Of a stretch of DNA of 64,000 bases, positions 42,318 through 49,846 are shown piece by piece. Source of the stretch: Lachnocurva sp029100405 (GTDB lineage: Bacteria; Bacillota; Clostridia; Lachnospirales; Lachnospiraceae); NCBI GenBank assembly GCA_046263755.1, contig JBJYZC010000006.1:62001-126000 (forward strand). The letters run 5' to 3'. The first letter of the stretch is position 1, and each line of letters starts with the position of its first letter. The notes below the pieces were generated by a model. That model saw only the letters and a list, made by a program, of their open reading frames with translations, searched no databases and was not told the origin of the DNA. A program made the translations under genes and the position numbers.

Positions 42318-42473
42318 TCATCGTTCAAATTCCTCTTCTTCTCGTTCAGGGGTCTGCATTACTTCTTCTTTCTTCTGTATCTCCTCCTGAACGGCTCTGA
42401 CACCCTCCAAGACAGACGGTGCCAGAACGCCCTTTTGTTCCAGTTCTTCCAAGCGTTGCAGCTTTAATACCAT
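42318..42473 (-). CDS. Small helical protein, 51 residues
   Basis: GGGAGGGAAGTAATC directly precedes the ATG at 42473, just two bases after the topoisomerase stop. The frame encodes LQRLEELEQKGVLAPSVLEG then EEIQKKEEVMQTPEREEEEF, one amphipathic helix pair with an acidic tail. The strong ribosome binding site and tight spacing argue that it is real. Confidence 0.55.
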   Translation of the reverse strand: MVLKLQRLEELEQKGVLAPSVLEGVRAVQEEIQKKEEVMQTPEREEEEFER

Positions 42474-42475
42474 GA

Positions 42476-44524
42476 TTACTTCCCTCCCTTCCCTTTTTCA
42501 TAAAATTCCACACGGTTTGTAGACGGGTTATAGAACAGTTCCTGCTCCCAATGATTGCCCTTCTTCGATGTGACGACCTTCTTGATGGTCTTACCCTCGA
42601 TCAGTTTCTTGGCATCGGTCTTTGTGATGGAGTAGTCCATAAAGCTCCGCTTCCAGAGGGTGAATTTGCATCCCTTGGTCTTCCAGTTACTGCATCCGAA
42701 GGACTTGGTGTATTCATACACATCTCCACCGCAGAGAGGACACTTGCCGATCGGGATTCGCTTGCCACCGGGATAGCCTTCCGCAATCTTTTTGATGTCG
42801 GCATGGAGGACTTCGTCTACGGACTCTTTCATAGTGTCCATCATGGTCTTTTCTACGGATTCCATCGGAACTTCTCCATTTCGGATCTCGTTTAAGGAAT
42901 GCTCCCACTTGGCCGTGGTCTGGATGTCAAACAGTTTCACCCAACCCAGTTGTTTCATAAGGGTCATGGCAAGCGGGGATGCAAAGAACTTTCCTTTCTC
43001 CCTTTTGAAATATCCGCTCTTGATACAGTCCTCAATGATATTGGCTCGTGTTGCAGGGGTTCCAATCTTATAGTTCCCTGTCTCCTCGGCATCCGTATCC
43101 AGTTTCTTTGACAGGTTCACGGGGTGGTCAAGGGCAGAAATCAGCGTACCATCGGTATAACGGCTCGGGCACTTGGCCTTGATTTCGTGCGTGGTGAAGG
43201 ACACATCCTTCGGTTCACACACGCCTTTAGTCAAAGTCTCGTGAGAGCAGGTGGATCCCTGATAGTTCGGGTTTAAGATCAGCTCAAATCCCGGGTCAAG
43301 CACCTCTTCTACGGACATGGAGTACTTTTCCCTCTGATCGCTTACACCATCGGCTTTCACGGTTCGTACTGTCTTTGGCATTCCGAAGATACTGGCGAAC
43401 TTTCGAAGAACAAGGTCGAAGATTTTCTCCTCGTCCCCGGTCAGTCCCTGCGGAAGCTCTCCGGTCGGGATAATGGCCGTATGTCCTTCCGAACCGATGG
43501 CCTTGTCATTGAAGTAGGAACCGTCCTGCTTGACATTCTCCATCGACTGAAGAGGGTACTGGGACAAATGGATAAGATTACCAAGATTCCGTAAGATAGA
43601 TTCCGCATCGGTATGACTGGCCAGATATTCACAGTCTGTTCTCGGATAGGACAGAAGTTTCTTCTCATACAAGCTCTGGCATAATGCCAAGGTCTTGCTT
43701 CCTGAAAAACCATACAAGGAAGATGCTGCCGATTGGAGAGTGGAAAGCTTATACAGTTTTCCTGCCTTTCTCTGTACCTTTTTATCGGTCACGTTCATCA
43801 CGGCAAACCGTCCGGGCAGAGTTTCCTTGGCTTCTTGTTCTGTGGTATAGCGTGTCTCTCCAAGGAAGGGATAGCCTTTCACATCGGCTTCATGGACATA
43901 GTCACTATGCGGAACGAAGTCTTCGATTTCCTTCTCCCTTGCGGCCAGAATATGAATGATCGGGGCTTTCACACGACCGATCCGAATGGTAGGACCCATG
44001 GCAATGGTCATCACACCGGTCATGTTCATGCCGTACTGGAAGTCCATGTGCTGACGTAACAGAGCTGCCTTGTAATATCCGTCAAACTCTCTGTCGTCTT
44101 TCAAATGGGTCAGAGCATGAAGGACGGCACCTTCCGTCAGGTCATTGGACCAGAAACGGTCAACAGGAAGGCGATTCCCCATGTGCATGAGGGGAAGACG
44201 TACCAGAAGTTCTCCCTCCTGATCGGGGTCTCCGGCATGAATGATCCGGTCGTACTGTCCGGATGTAACAGCACTCTTGATCTTTTTGTAGAGGTCTTCC
44301 TTTCCTTCAATCACACGGTACTCATAGGTCAAGTCCATGGGATAGTTTTCCCTTGTCCACTTCTCATACTTTTTGTTTAATTCCTTGGGCTGTTTTAACC
44401 GCATGAGATGTCCTGCCTGTGCCAGAAAATCGCAAGTATATCCAATCTCGCTCTTATGCTTTTTGTACACGTCCTGAATGGTACGCATCAGGCTCGGTTT
44501 CTCTGCAATCAGTAAATATCTCAT
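42476..44524 (-). CDS. topB: DNA topoisomerase III (type IA)
   Basis: 682 residues. The Toprim start is MRYLLIAEKPSLMRTIQDVY, with the acidic HAGDPDQEGELLVRL motif near 96-110. The active-site segment is LLSYPRTDCEYLASH, its Tyr being the nucleophile. A C-terminal zinc finger (CPLCGGDVYEY ... FGCSNW ... GCKFTLWK) lies at about 598-630. Length and layout fit TopB rather than TopA. TopB genes are common in conjugative elements of Bacillota and resolve linked strands during replication or transfer. It follows a CATAGAA-class site at 44.67 kb. Confidence 0.92.
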   Translation of the reverse strand: MRYLLIAEKPSLMRTIQDVYKKHKSEIGYTCDFLAQAGHLMRLKQPKELNKKYEKWTRENYPMDLTYEYRVIEGKEDLYKKIKSAVTSGQYDRIIHAGDPDQEGELLVRLPLMHMGNRLPVDRFWSNDLTEGAVLHALTHLKDDREFDGYYKAALLRQHMDFQYGMNMTGVMTIAMGPTIRIGRVKAPIIHILAAREKEIEDFVPHSDYVHEADVKGYPFLGETRYTTEQEAKETLPGRFAVMNVTDKKVQRKAGKLYKLSTLQSAASSLYGFSGSKTLALCQSLYEKKLLSYPRTDCEYLASHTDAESILRNLGNLIHLSQYPLQSMENVKQDGSYFNDKAIGSEGHTAIIPTGELPQGLTGDEEKIFDLVLRKFASIFGMPKTVRTVKADGVSDQREKYSMSVEEVLDPGFELILNPNYQGSTCSHETLTKGVCEPKDVSFTTHEIKAKCPSRYTDGTLISALDHPVNLSKKLDTDAEETGNYKIGTPATRANIIEDCIKSGYFKREKGKFFASPLAMTLMKQLGWVKLFDIQTTAKWEHSLNEIRNGEVPMESVEKTMMDTMKESVDEVLHADIKKIAEGYPGGKRIPIGKCPLCGGDVYEYTKSFGCSNWKTKGCKFTLWKRSFMDYSITKTDAKKLIEGKTIKKVVTSKKGNHWEQELFYNPSTNRVEFYEKGKGGK

Positions 44525-44530
44525 AAAAAA

Positions 44531-44602
44531 TTACCTTTCCATCTCTTCTTCCTGCTCTCTCTCCTGTTCGGTCGGAACTTTCAGGAAGTCTGCCTTGTGC
44601 AT
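44531..44602 (-). CDS. Possible tiny ORF before topB
   Basis: The ATG at 44602 gives 23 codons (MHKADFLKVPTEQEREQEEE, then MER). No clear ribosome binding site precedes it, but its end (GAAAGGTAA) supplies one for topB. It may be a translated leader rather than a functional protein. Confidence 0.3.
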   Translation of the reverse strand: MHKADFLKVPTEQEREQEEEMER

Positions 44603-44609
44603 CCCGGAA

Positions 44610-44655
44610 AACGAAAGAGCAAAAGCGAAGAGTTCGTAAAACGAACTTTGTTTTC
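44610..44655 (+). repeat. Two-hairpin dispersed repeat, copy G (partial)
   Basis: GCAAAAGCGAAGAGTTCGTAAAACGAACTTTG keeps the second hairpin (GTTCG-TAAAA-CGAAC) and half of the first. It lies between the CATAGAA-class site and topB. Confidence 0.45.
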
Positions 44656-44690
44656 CTTACAATTCTTCTATGCGTAAAATTTATGAGAAA
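44656..44690 (-). promoter_or_regulatory. CATAGAA-class promoter before topB
   Basis: Core at 44666-44672 (minus): ATTTTACGCATAGAAGAATT then GTAAGG, the same as the sigma factor site across 20 bases. Upstream TTTTCTCATAA. Confidence 0.55.
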
Positions 44691-44726
44691 ATACAGAAGA
44701 TAACGGAAATTTTTCTTTTTGCAGAA

Positions 44727-45149
44727 TTAGCAAAATGGAAGGTAGTCTTTGTCGTCCAAATCTTCTTCCATGGATGGCTCAGAAGATTCCATGGATGGTT
44801 CGGATGGATTCAACTCATTGATGATTCCGAACGTCTTAGATATTTCCTTGCAGGCATCCTTAATCGCATGGATAAATTCATCATCGAGCTTGTGAATCCT
44901 CTTTAGATCCCTCCAACTGGGATCAGCCTTGTGATCAACAGTATCAATTTCGTCCATTACAAGCTTTTTGGCTTCCCGTAAAGCTGAACTATCCATTCCG
45001 TTCTGTTCCATCACATCACAAAGGTCTTTATAGTTTGGTTCAAGGTGATAACATCCAAGCTCGTTTGCGTGCCATGCACGTTCCGTTATTACGTCCTCGT
45101 ATGTGTCATTACAAATCTTTGCGATTTCGCTTTTTTCCAAATGTCTCAT
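44727..45149 (-). CDS. Hypothetical protein, 140 residues
   Basis: The start at 45149 has GGGAG upstream; the earlier in-frame ATG lies beyond it without one. It is helical (MRHLEKSEIAKICNDTYEDV; HKLDDEFIHAIKDACKEISK) with a tail containing a duplicated EPSMESSEPSME. No membrane segment. It lies between topB and the next small gene, with its end separated from topB by a CATAGAA-class site. Function unknown. Confidence 0.55.
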   Translation of the reverse strand: MRHLEKSEIAKICNDTYEDVITERAWHANELGCYHLEPNYKDLCDVMEQNGMDSSALREAKKLVMDEIDTVDHKADPSWRDLKRIHKLDDEFIHAIKDACKEISKTFGIINELNPSEPSMESSEPSMEEDLDDKDYLPFC

Positions 45150-45209
45150 ATCAGGTGACTCCCTTTTTTGGAAAGATGCTCCCCTGTCTTTCGACAAGGG
45201 GAGTTTGTC

Positions 45210-45863
45210 TTACCGCTCGGCTACCAGTTCCTGTTCCTCTTCTGAATCATCGCCTAGCGATGGTTCAGAGTTAAAGTTCGTAGAACGAACTTCCCGCTCC
45301 TTCTGGAAGTCTTTATAAGCAGCTTCCAGATACTGGGCTGCGTGTGGACTTCCCGGAGTCAACACCAGTCCGCTCATTCCGATCGGGTGTGCTTTCGTAT
45401 TGTCATTTCGTAAGAACACGGTGAACTTCCCTTCCTTTGCCCGTTCTTCATACAGAATCGGATTGGTCGTTAACAGGATGTCGTCTTCATTGATTTCATC
45501 AATCGCCTGAAGTTCCGTAAAGGGTCTGGGGTGTTTCAGAAAGTCCTCACAGAAAAAGTCGATACTGGCACGTTCCAGAGCATTGACCGGGTGACGGAAC
45601 AAAATCGGACACACATTCGCCGTCATCTCATTTATCATGGAAAGCACGACATCGTTCGGTGTCCTGTGATAGAAATAGTCCGGGTCTCGGTTCGTCTCCT
45701 GCCGGAATTTATCCAGTCCGGACGAGGTATCCATGTCGGGGTATTCTTCCTGTATCCTCAAAAGCTCGGACTCCTTGACCCGATTCTTCCTACGCTCCAT
45801 TTCGTCATAGTCACAAACCAAGTCTCGAAAGTCGATGTACAGGTTCTTTGTCTGGATTCTCAT
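45210..45863 (-). CDS. Hypothetical protein, 217 residues, tail formed by a repeat
   Basis: The ATG at 45863 has AGAGAGGTAG upstream. The body is alpha-beta (YIDFRDLVCDYDEMERRKNR; MSGLVLTPGSPHAAQYLEAA). The last 25 codons (SEPSLGDDSEEEQELVAER region) are encoded by a copy of the dispersed two-hairpin repeat, so the repeat has been absorbed into the gene. It follows a CATAGAA-class site 59 bases upstream. Confidence 0.6.
   Translation of the reverse strand: MRIQTKNLYIDFRDLVCDYDEMERRKNRVKESELLRIQEEYPDMDTSSGLDKFRQETNRDPDYFYHRTPNDVVLSMINEMTANVCPILFRHPVNALERASIDFFCEDFLKHPRPFTELQAIDEINEDDILLTTNPILYEERAKEGKFTVFLRNDNTKAHPIGMSGLVLTPGSPHAAQYLEAAYKDFQKEREVRSTNFNSEPSLGDDSEEEQELVAER
45238..45293 (+). repeat. 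Two-hairpin dispersed repeat, copy H, inside a coding sequence
   Basis: CTGAATCATCGC-CTA-GCGATGGTTCAG, then AGTTAAAGTTCG-TAGAA-CGAACTT. Both hairpins are well conserved although they are translated on the minus strand. Confidence 0.65.
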
Positions 45864-45916
45864 ATTGTTGCTACCTCTCTTTCCATTGCACAAAAAAAGG
45901 AATGGTTGTTTCCATC

Positions 45917-45950
45917 CATTCCTTCTATGCGTAAGATTAAGAGAAAAAAG
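45917..45950 (-). promoter_or_regulatory. CATAGAA-class promoter before the 45.9-45.2 kb gene
   Basis: Core at 45923-45929 (minus): AATCTTACGCATAGAAGGAA then TGG; upstream TTTTTTCTCTT. It overlaps the end of the preceding gene. Confidence 0.5.
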
Positions 45951-45955
45951 GTATT

Positions 45956-46909
45956 TTACACGCACAACCTGTCTAACCAGTCCTCGATGGTTCTTGTCTT
46001 AGATTCAGGTTCTTCCACCGTTCTCCTTTTGTTTCCGTAATAGGACCAATCATCGCTATGGTAGTGCGTACCGTTCACGATCTCGTCTAAGATCATAAGA
46101 CCGTGTTTCTTTCGCATCTCGTTAACTGCACAAAGCAGACGTTCTGCATCGTACATATTCCGAATCCGGCTGAAATGCACCAGTCCTTCGGGAAGTCCTG
46201 CGTAGCTTGCCAGAACCCTGTAAGCCATGTTCCTTCGAACCATGTTTTCTTCATCGGTCAGGGCGAAGTCTTTCCACAGGGGGTCAAAGTTCTTATGTAA
46301 GACACTCCGCATGGCACGAACTTTACTTCCTGCCAAGATTCCTGCCGGAATGTTCGTTCCCGAATAAGTGCCGACTGACTTATGACAGACGGGGCATCCC
46401 ATCTGGCCGTGTTCCATCGGAATGAGCTTGGCTCCACACTTCCTGCAATAGTGTTCCTCTTCCAGGCCTGCCTTTTCCCGGTCAATGGTAATGCCGTAGC
46501 ATTGCTCGACCGCATAGATGGCATGGCTGATGAGGTAGTAGGTTTCCTGTGTATGACGCTCTTTGGAGAAGTCGTCCTCTTTCGGTAACATCTGATCCAG
46601 TCTCTGGCGGAAGGACATGGCCCAGTCATCTCCCGTCATTTCTTCCGGGGCTAGGAATCCGTGTTCCTTCGCAAAGGTACGGTAGACCTTCTTTACAATG
46701 CCAAGGTAGTTGTACTCCGCACCGGGGTGAAGTCTTACGATTCGGTCACTCAGTTTCTGCTCCTCGGCACGCATCTTTCTTCCGTCCATGTTCTTATCCA
46801 TCATGCTGATGGCAATGTCCGCATACGGCTCTCCATAATGCCGTTTGGCAACCTTTCTCCAATGCTTCTTCTCTCTGATTCTTCTCCGGCAACTGGTTTC
46901 TTTCTTCAT
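45956..46909 (-). CDS. DUF3268-like zinc-finger protein
   Basis: 317 residues. Central CRKCGAKL ... GCPVCHKSVG is followed by GTYSGTNIPAGILAGSKVRA and RSVLHKNFDPLWKDFALTDE, then RNMAYRVLASYAGLPEGLVH. This order (two zinc pairs, V-G-x-x-x-G-T-N-x-P-x-G-x-L-A, FDPLW, R-x-x-A-Y) is that of the zinc-finger domain DUF3268. The N-terminal 145 residues are basic and helical. Its promoter has the conserved 50-base block shared with two other operons. The function of the family is unknown to me. Confidence 0.75.
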   Translation of the reverse strand: MKKETSCRRRIREKKHWRKVAKRHYGEPYADIAISMMDKNMDGRKMRAEEQKLSDRIVRLHPGAEYNYLGIVKKVYRTFAKEHGFLAPEEMTGDDWAMSFRQRLDQMLPKEDDFSKERHTQETYYLISHAIYAVEQCYGITIDREKAGLEEEHYCRKCGAKLIPMEHGQMGCPVCHKSVGTYSGTNIPAGILAGSKVRAMRSVLHKNFDPLWKDFALTDEENMVRRNMAYRVLASYAGLPEGLVHFSRIRNMYDAERLLCAVNEMRKKHGLMILDEIVNGTHYHSDDWSYYGNKRRTVEEPESKTRTIEDWLDRLCV

Positions 46910-46988
46910 GTCTGATCCCCTTTCTGTGGTGTATCTGTTTGTAATGTTTTTGATATTTGTTGTATGTACCTTTTTCCTAACAAATACT

Positions 46989-47065
46989 ATTATACACCTA
47001 AGGGGTCTCTACCATCAAATTGGTACGGAGATGACTTTTCATATTCGTGTACTTATTTCGATACA
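46989..47065 (-). promoter_or_regulatory. Sigma-A promoter with conserved 50-base upstream block, locus 3
   Basis: Minus strand TTGATG, an 18-base spacer, then TATAAT (46989-46994). The block at 47015-47065 contains GAAATAAGTACACGAATATG and AAAAGTCATCTCCGTACCAA. It drives the DUF3268-like gene. Confidence 0.65.
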
Positions 47066-47082
47066 AGATTAGATACAAGGTT

Positions 47083-47349
47083 TTACTTCCCGGACAGAGT
47101 ATTCATACCGTTACTGTCGGTATGGCTCTCTTCTGTCTTTTCGCTATTGCCCTTAAAAATACTCTGTACCGTGCTTTTGCCCTGCTTTCCGACATCCGAC
47201 AGGCTCGGGTCGCTCTGCGGAAGAAAAACGTGCGAAAGAATACCCAAGGCAACGACCACGACAATGATCCAGAAATTTGTGTTCTTAAACAACCGTGGCA
47301 AGGGTTTATTCTCGTCTGCACTACGCTCCAGTTCATCAACAACCTTCAT
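47083..47349 (-). CDS. Small single-span membrane protein
   Basis: 88 residues. One membrane helix (FWIIVVVVALGILSHVFL) lies at about 26-43, after a charged cytoplasmic start (VDELERSADENKPLPRLFKN). The tail is Ser/Thr-rich and extracytoplasmic. AGGAAGTC precedes the start. It is 16 bases from the next gene upstream in the same operon, next to a prepilin-peptidase-like gene. A pilus or T4SS accessory role is possible. Confidence 0.55.
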   Translation of the reverse strand: MKVVDELERSADENKPLPRLFKNTNFWIIVVVVALGILSHVFLPQSDPSLSDVGKQGKSTVQSIFKGNSEKTEESHTDSNGMNTLSGK

Positions 47350-47365
47350 AACAAGACTTCCTTTC

Positions 47366-48703
47366 TTAGTTCACATAGACGTTTTCAAAGATCCCGATGT
47401 TCGGAATCTGACCGATCATATAGGGAGTGATTCTGGTATTGTTCATAAACAGATCCCGGATGGACACCATGAGCTTCTGGATATGCTCATCGTTCGGGAT
47501 CTCCAGATAGTACCTCGGATCGTCATTCTTATAGATGACAAAGGCATAGGACAAAGACACGTCCCCATTCCGCTCTTCCACGAACTGAAAGAACTCATCC
47601 AAGGTGTGTAAGAGTACAATGCTCTTCATGTCGGTCGTAATCAGCACCATCACGATGATGTCGTCCTTCCGTTCCTGTACGTCATGCAGCATGATGCGAT
47701 AGCGGTCGGCATCCAGTCGTTCTTGATTCTTCTTGACCTGTTCCCTCCAGTCGATGTAGTCCTGATCCGGGTCAGTTGTGACAAGCTGCGTTCTGCCCTC
47801 CTCGGACGCTTCATAGTGACCGGGGTACATCTTGTCCTTGTCTTCCCGTTCATCCAAGGGCAGCTCATGAGTTAACGGTCTGGTCTTGTATTCCTTCTTG
47901 ACGTGAGGTGTCTCTTTTTTCCCCTTGGCAGGCTTACTCTTCTTTGCCTTCTTTTTCGGGAACGGGAAGGTAGGCAGTTTCGGTTTGTCTGCCTTCGGTT
48001 TCTCAGGGGCAGGATTTGGAACAGGCTCTTCCATGTCCTCATCCGTATCCATCTTTCCAACGACCGTTGAGAACAAGTCCTGTTCCTCGGTTTCCGATTC
48101 TTCCACAGGTGCAGACTGGTCAGGAACAGATTCAGATTCAGAATCAGAAACAGGTTCAGGGATTGGTTCTTTCTTCTCAGGCTCAGAATCGGGTGTTTCT
48201 TCCTTCTCTACCGCCTTTTCTTTCTTCTTCCAGAATCCGAACAGACCGCCACCGCTGTTTTTCTGGCTCTCTTCCTGCTCCTTCTTTAAGTCCTCGTAGT
48301 ACCGATCCCGCCGTTCCTTTTCCTCGGCAAGCTTCTGATCCCGTACCTTCTGCTCCAAGGCACGAGTACGCTCCCGCTCCTCTTCCTCTCTGGCTTTCCG
48401 CTCTTCTTCGCTCTGCTGCTTCAGCCGTTCATTCGCCGTCTGATTCTGCTCATTCAGCTCTGCAACCTGCTTACTCAGGTCAAACACAACGGCATGGTCT
48501 GACTGATTCTGCATCTCCGACTGGTTCTGCATTTCTTCAAGTCCTTTCTTCGTGTACATGATGTTGTCCTCGTATGGGTACATCTTAGTGTTTCCGTTTG
48601 GGTACATCTTCCTGTCCTCGGTTGAGGTCAGCTTCATGTTCTCAATCGGGAACACCTTGCTATCCTCACTTGGAGCTATCTTACTATCCTCACTTGGTGT
48701 CAC
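47366..48703 (-). CDS. Charged protein with octapeptide repeats and coiled coil
   Basis: 445 residues. It begins with six degenerate eight-residue repeats (PSEDSKI, PSEDSKV, PIENMKL, STEDRKM, PNGNTKM, PYEDNIM), then a Glu/Arg coiled coil (about 75-160) and a Pro/Lys/Glu linker. It ends in a C-terminal globular domain of about 130 residues (RYRIMLHDVQERKDDIIVMV; NGDVSLSYAFVIYKNDDPRY). No membrane helix. It sits between a small membrane protein and the prepilin peptidase, so a structural role linked to pilus or channel is possible; no family recognised. Confidence 0.6.
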   Translation of the reverse strand: MTPSEDSKIAPSEDSKVFPIENMKLTSTEDRKMYPNGNTKMYPYEDNIMYTKKGLEEMQNQSEMQNQSDHAVVFDLSKQVAELNEQNQTANERLKQQSEEERKAREEEERERTRALEQKVRDQKLAEEKERRDRYYEDLKKEQEESQKNSGGGLFGFWKKKEKAVEKEETPDSEPEKKEPIPEPVSDSESESVPDQSAPVEESETEEQDLFSTVVGKMDTDEDMEEPVPNPAPEKPKADKPKLPTFPFPKKKAKKSKPAKGKKETPHVKKEYKTRPLTHELPLDEREDKDKMYPGHYEASEEGRTQLVTTDPDQDYIDWREQVKKNQERLDADRYRIMLHDVQERKDDIIVMVLITTDMKSIVLLHTLDEFFQFVEERNGDVSLSYAFVIYKNDDPRYYLEIPNDEHIQKLMVSIRDLFMNNTRITPYMIGQIPNIGIFENVYVN

Positions 48704-48712
48704 CTTATTGTC

Positions 48713-49321
48713 CTAGTGCGTAGCAAGGAAGGTGGTTGTTGCCATGGTACCTATGGTACTTCCCATCCCAAGGAAGAGCCACGGGAACAAGGGTACGTCA
48801 TACCGTTTCTTTGTCACAAGGCCATACAGAACCGTACTGCCAAAGGTGATAAGCAGTCCATACAGGCATGGCATGGGGAGGTACTGCCCTGACCGAAAGA
48901 CGCCCAGTCCACGGTTCAGGTAGATGAGTCCCCACAGGGCACAGGCAAACAAGCCTTTCCGATCGCCGGACGAGAAGACGTTCTGGGTCAGGTACAGGAA
49001 TCCACAGGCAACACATAGCCAAATCAGACCTGTTGCCCTCGGAAGGAGTGCCAAGGCACAGACCGCCATACAGGCGTTTGCCTGCAAGTTCAAGGTCACA
49101 TCCACATACCCGTCTCTTATGTCGGCAAAGCTCTGGGTCAGAAGATACATGAGAAGGATCGTGTCATAAAAGGGCAGAAACCAGACGGACATCCCTGACA
49201 AAAGAAAGGCACAAAGTTTTTCCCGTTTTCCGTTCTGAAACGCTTGCAGGGACTCGCCTGCCCATTTTGCCATCAGAACCATCAGGATATACCCCAGAAT
49301 CCGTATTGTAAGTAACCACAT
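48713..49321 (-). CDS. Prepilin peptidase-like membrane protein (A24 type)
   Basis: 202 residues with about seven hydrophobic segments. LLTQSFADIRDGYVDVTLN (about 59-77) carries the first catalytic Asp in a DxRxxxV setting. FSSGDRKGLFACALWG (about 120-135) supplies the second in GDxKG form, matching the two-Asp aspartyl protease plan of TadV/CpaA/type IV prepilin peptidases. The usual methyltransferase domain is absent, as in Tad-type peptidases. It is the only candidate in the window to process the pilin-like protein at 2.3 kb. Confidence 0.65.
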   Translation of the reverse strand: MWLLTIRILGYILMVLMAKWAGESLQAFQNGKREKLCAFLLSGMSVWFLPFYDTILLMYLLTQSFADIRDGYVDVTLNLQANACMAVCALALLPRATGLIWLCVACGFLYLTQNVFSSGDRKGLFACALWGLIYLNRGLGVFRSGQYLPMPCLYGLLITFGSTVLYGLVTKKRYDVPLFPWLFLGMGSTIGTMATTTFLATH

Positions 49322-49333
49322 AACCTTTCCTTC

Positions 49334-49846
49334 CTAAAAATTCATACCTGCCAGATACCGATAGGCAAACAGGAGTTTCTTTGAACCCGGCCACGGCAGT
49401 CGGCAGACGGCATCCCAGATGGCCTTGCCGTTCTCCTTTTCCTCGATCAGTCTCTGATAGGTCTCTTCCATCCATTCCGTATGTGAAAGCTTTATGACCC
49501 GCGCAAATTCATCAAAGTCCACATACAGGTCCTTTCCATGCGGATCCATCATGATGTGCTGTATGATATGGCACTTCCTTTTCTCCGGCAGGCGGGAAAA
49601 GTCCAGTTTGGAGAGGAAGAATAAAAGACCGATATTCGTCCTTGCCTGTGGCAGGGGGAATCCCTGTTGAAACAGAAATCCAAGCTGCCGTTGGGTCAAG
49701 TCCTTTGGAAAGGTGTAAGTCCCCTGTTCCATGTCAATGATAAGGTCATCGGAAACGATGCTATGCTGCAAGGTCTGATTGAGTTTATAGTCACAGGAGA
49801 TGCCCTCTTGTTCGAGTTCCTTGGTCGTGAATGTGAGATATGCCAT
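49334..49846 (-). CDS. Hypothetical protein, 170 residues
   Basis: The start overlaps the last 55 bases of the relaxase gene, so translation is coupled. A beta-rich start (YLTFTTKELEQEGISCDYKL) leads into helical segments (KLDFSRLPEKRKCHIIQHIM; DAVCRLPWPGSKKLLFAYRY). No membrane helix or motif. Its tight link to the relaxase gene suggests a role in relaxosome or mating (inference). Confidence 0.6.
   Translation of the reverse strand: MAYLTFTTKELEQEGISCDYKLNQTLQHSIVSDDLIIDMEQGTYTFPKDLTQRQLGFLFQQGFPLPQARTNIGLLFFLSKLDFSRLPEKRKCHIIQHIMMDPHGKDLYVDFDEFARVIKLSHTEWMEETYQRLIEEKENGKAIWDAVCRLPWPGSKKLLFAYRYLAGMNF

Noticed and set aside
40048..45210. Several adjacent proteins end in Glu-Arg (DYER, DLER, FER, VAER), suggesting a shared C-terminal tag.
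   Set aside because: The codons GAG AGG (or GAA CGA) next to the TGA stop double as the ribosome binding site of the next gene (GAGAGGTGA), so translational coupling explains the pattern.
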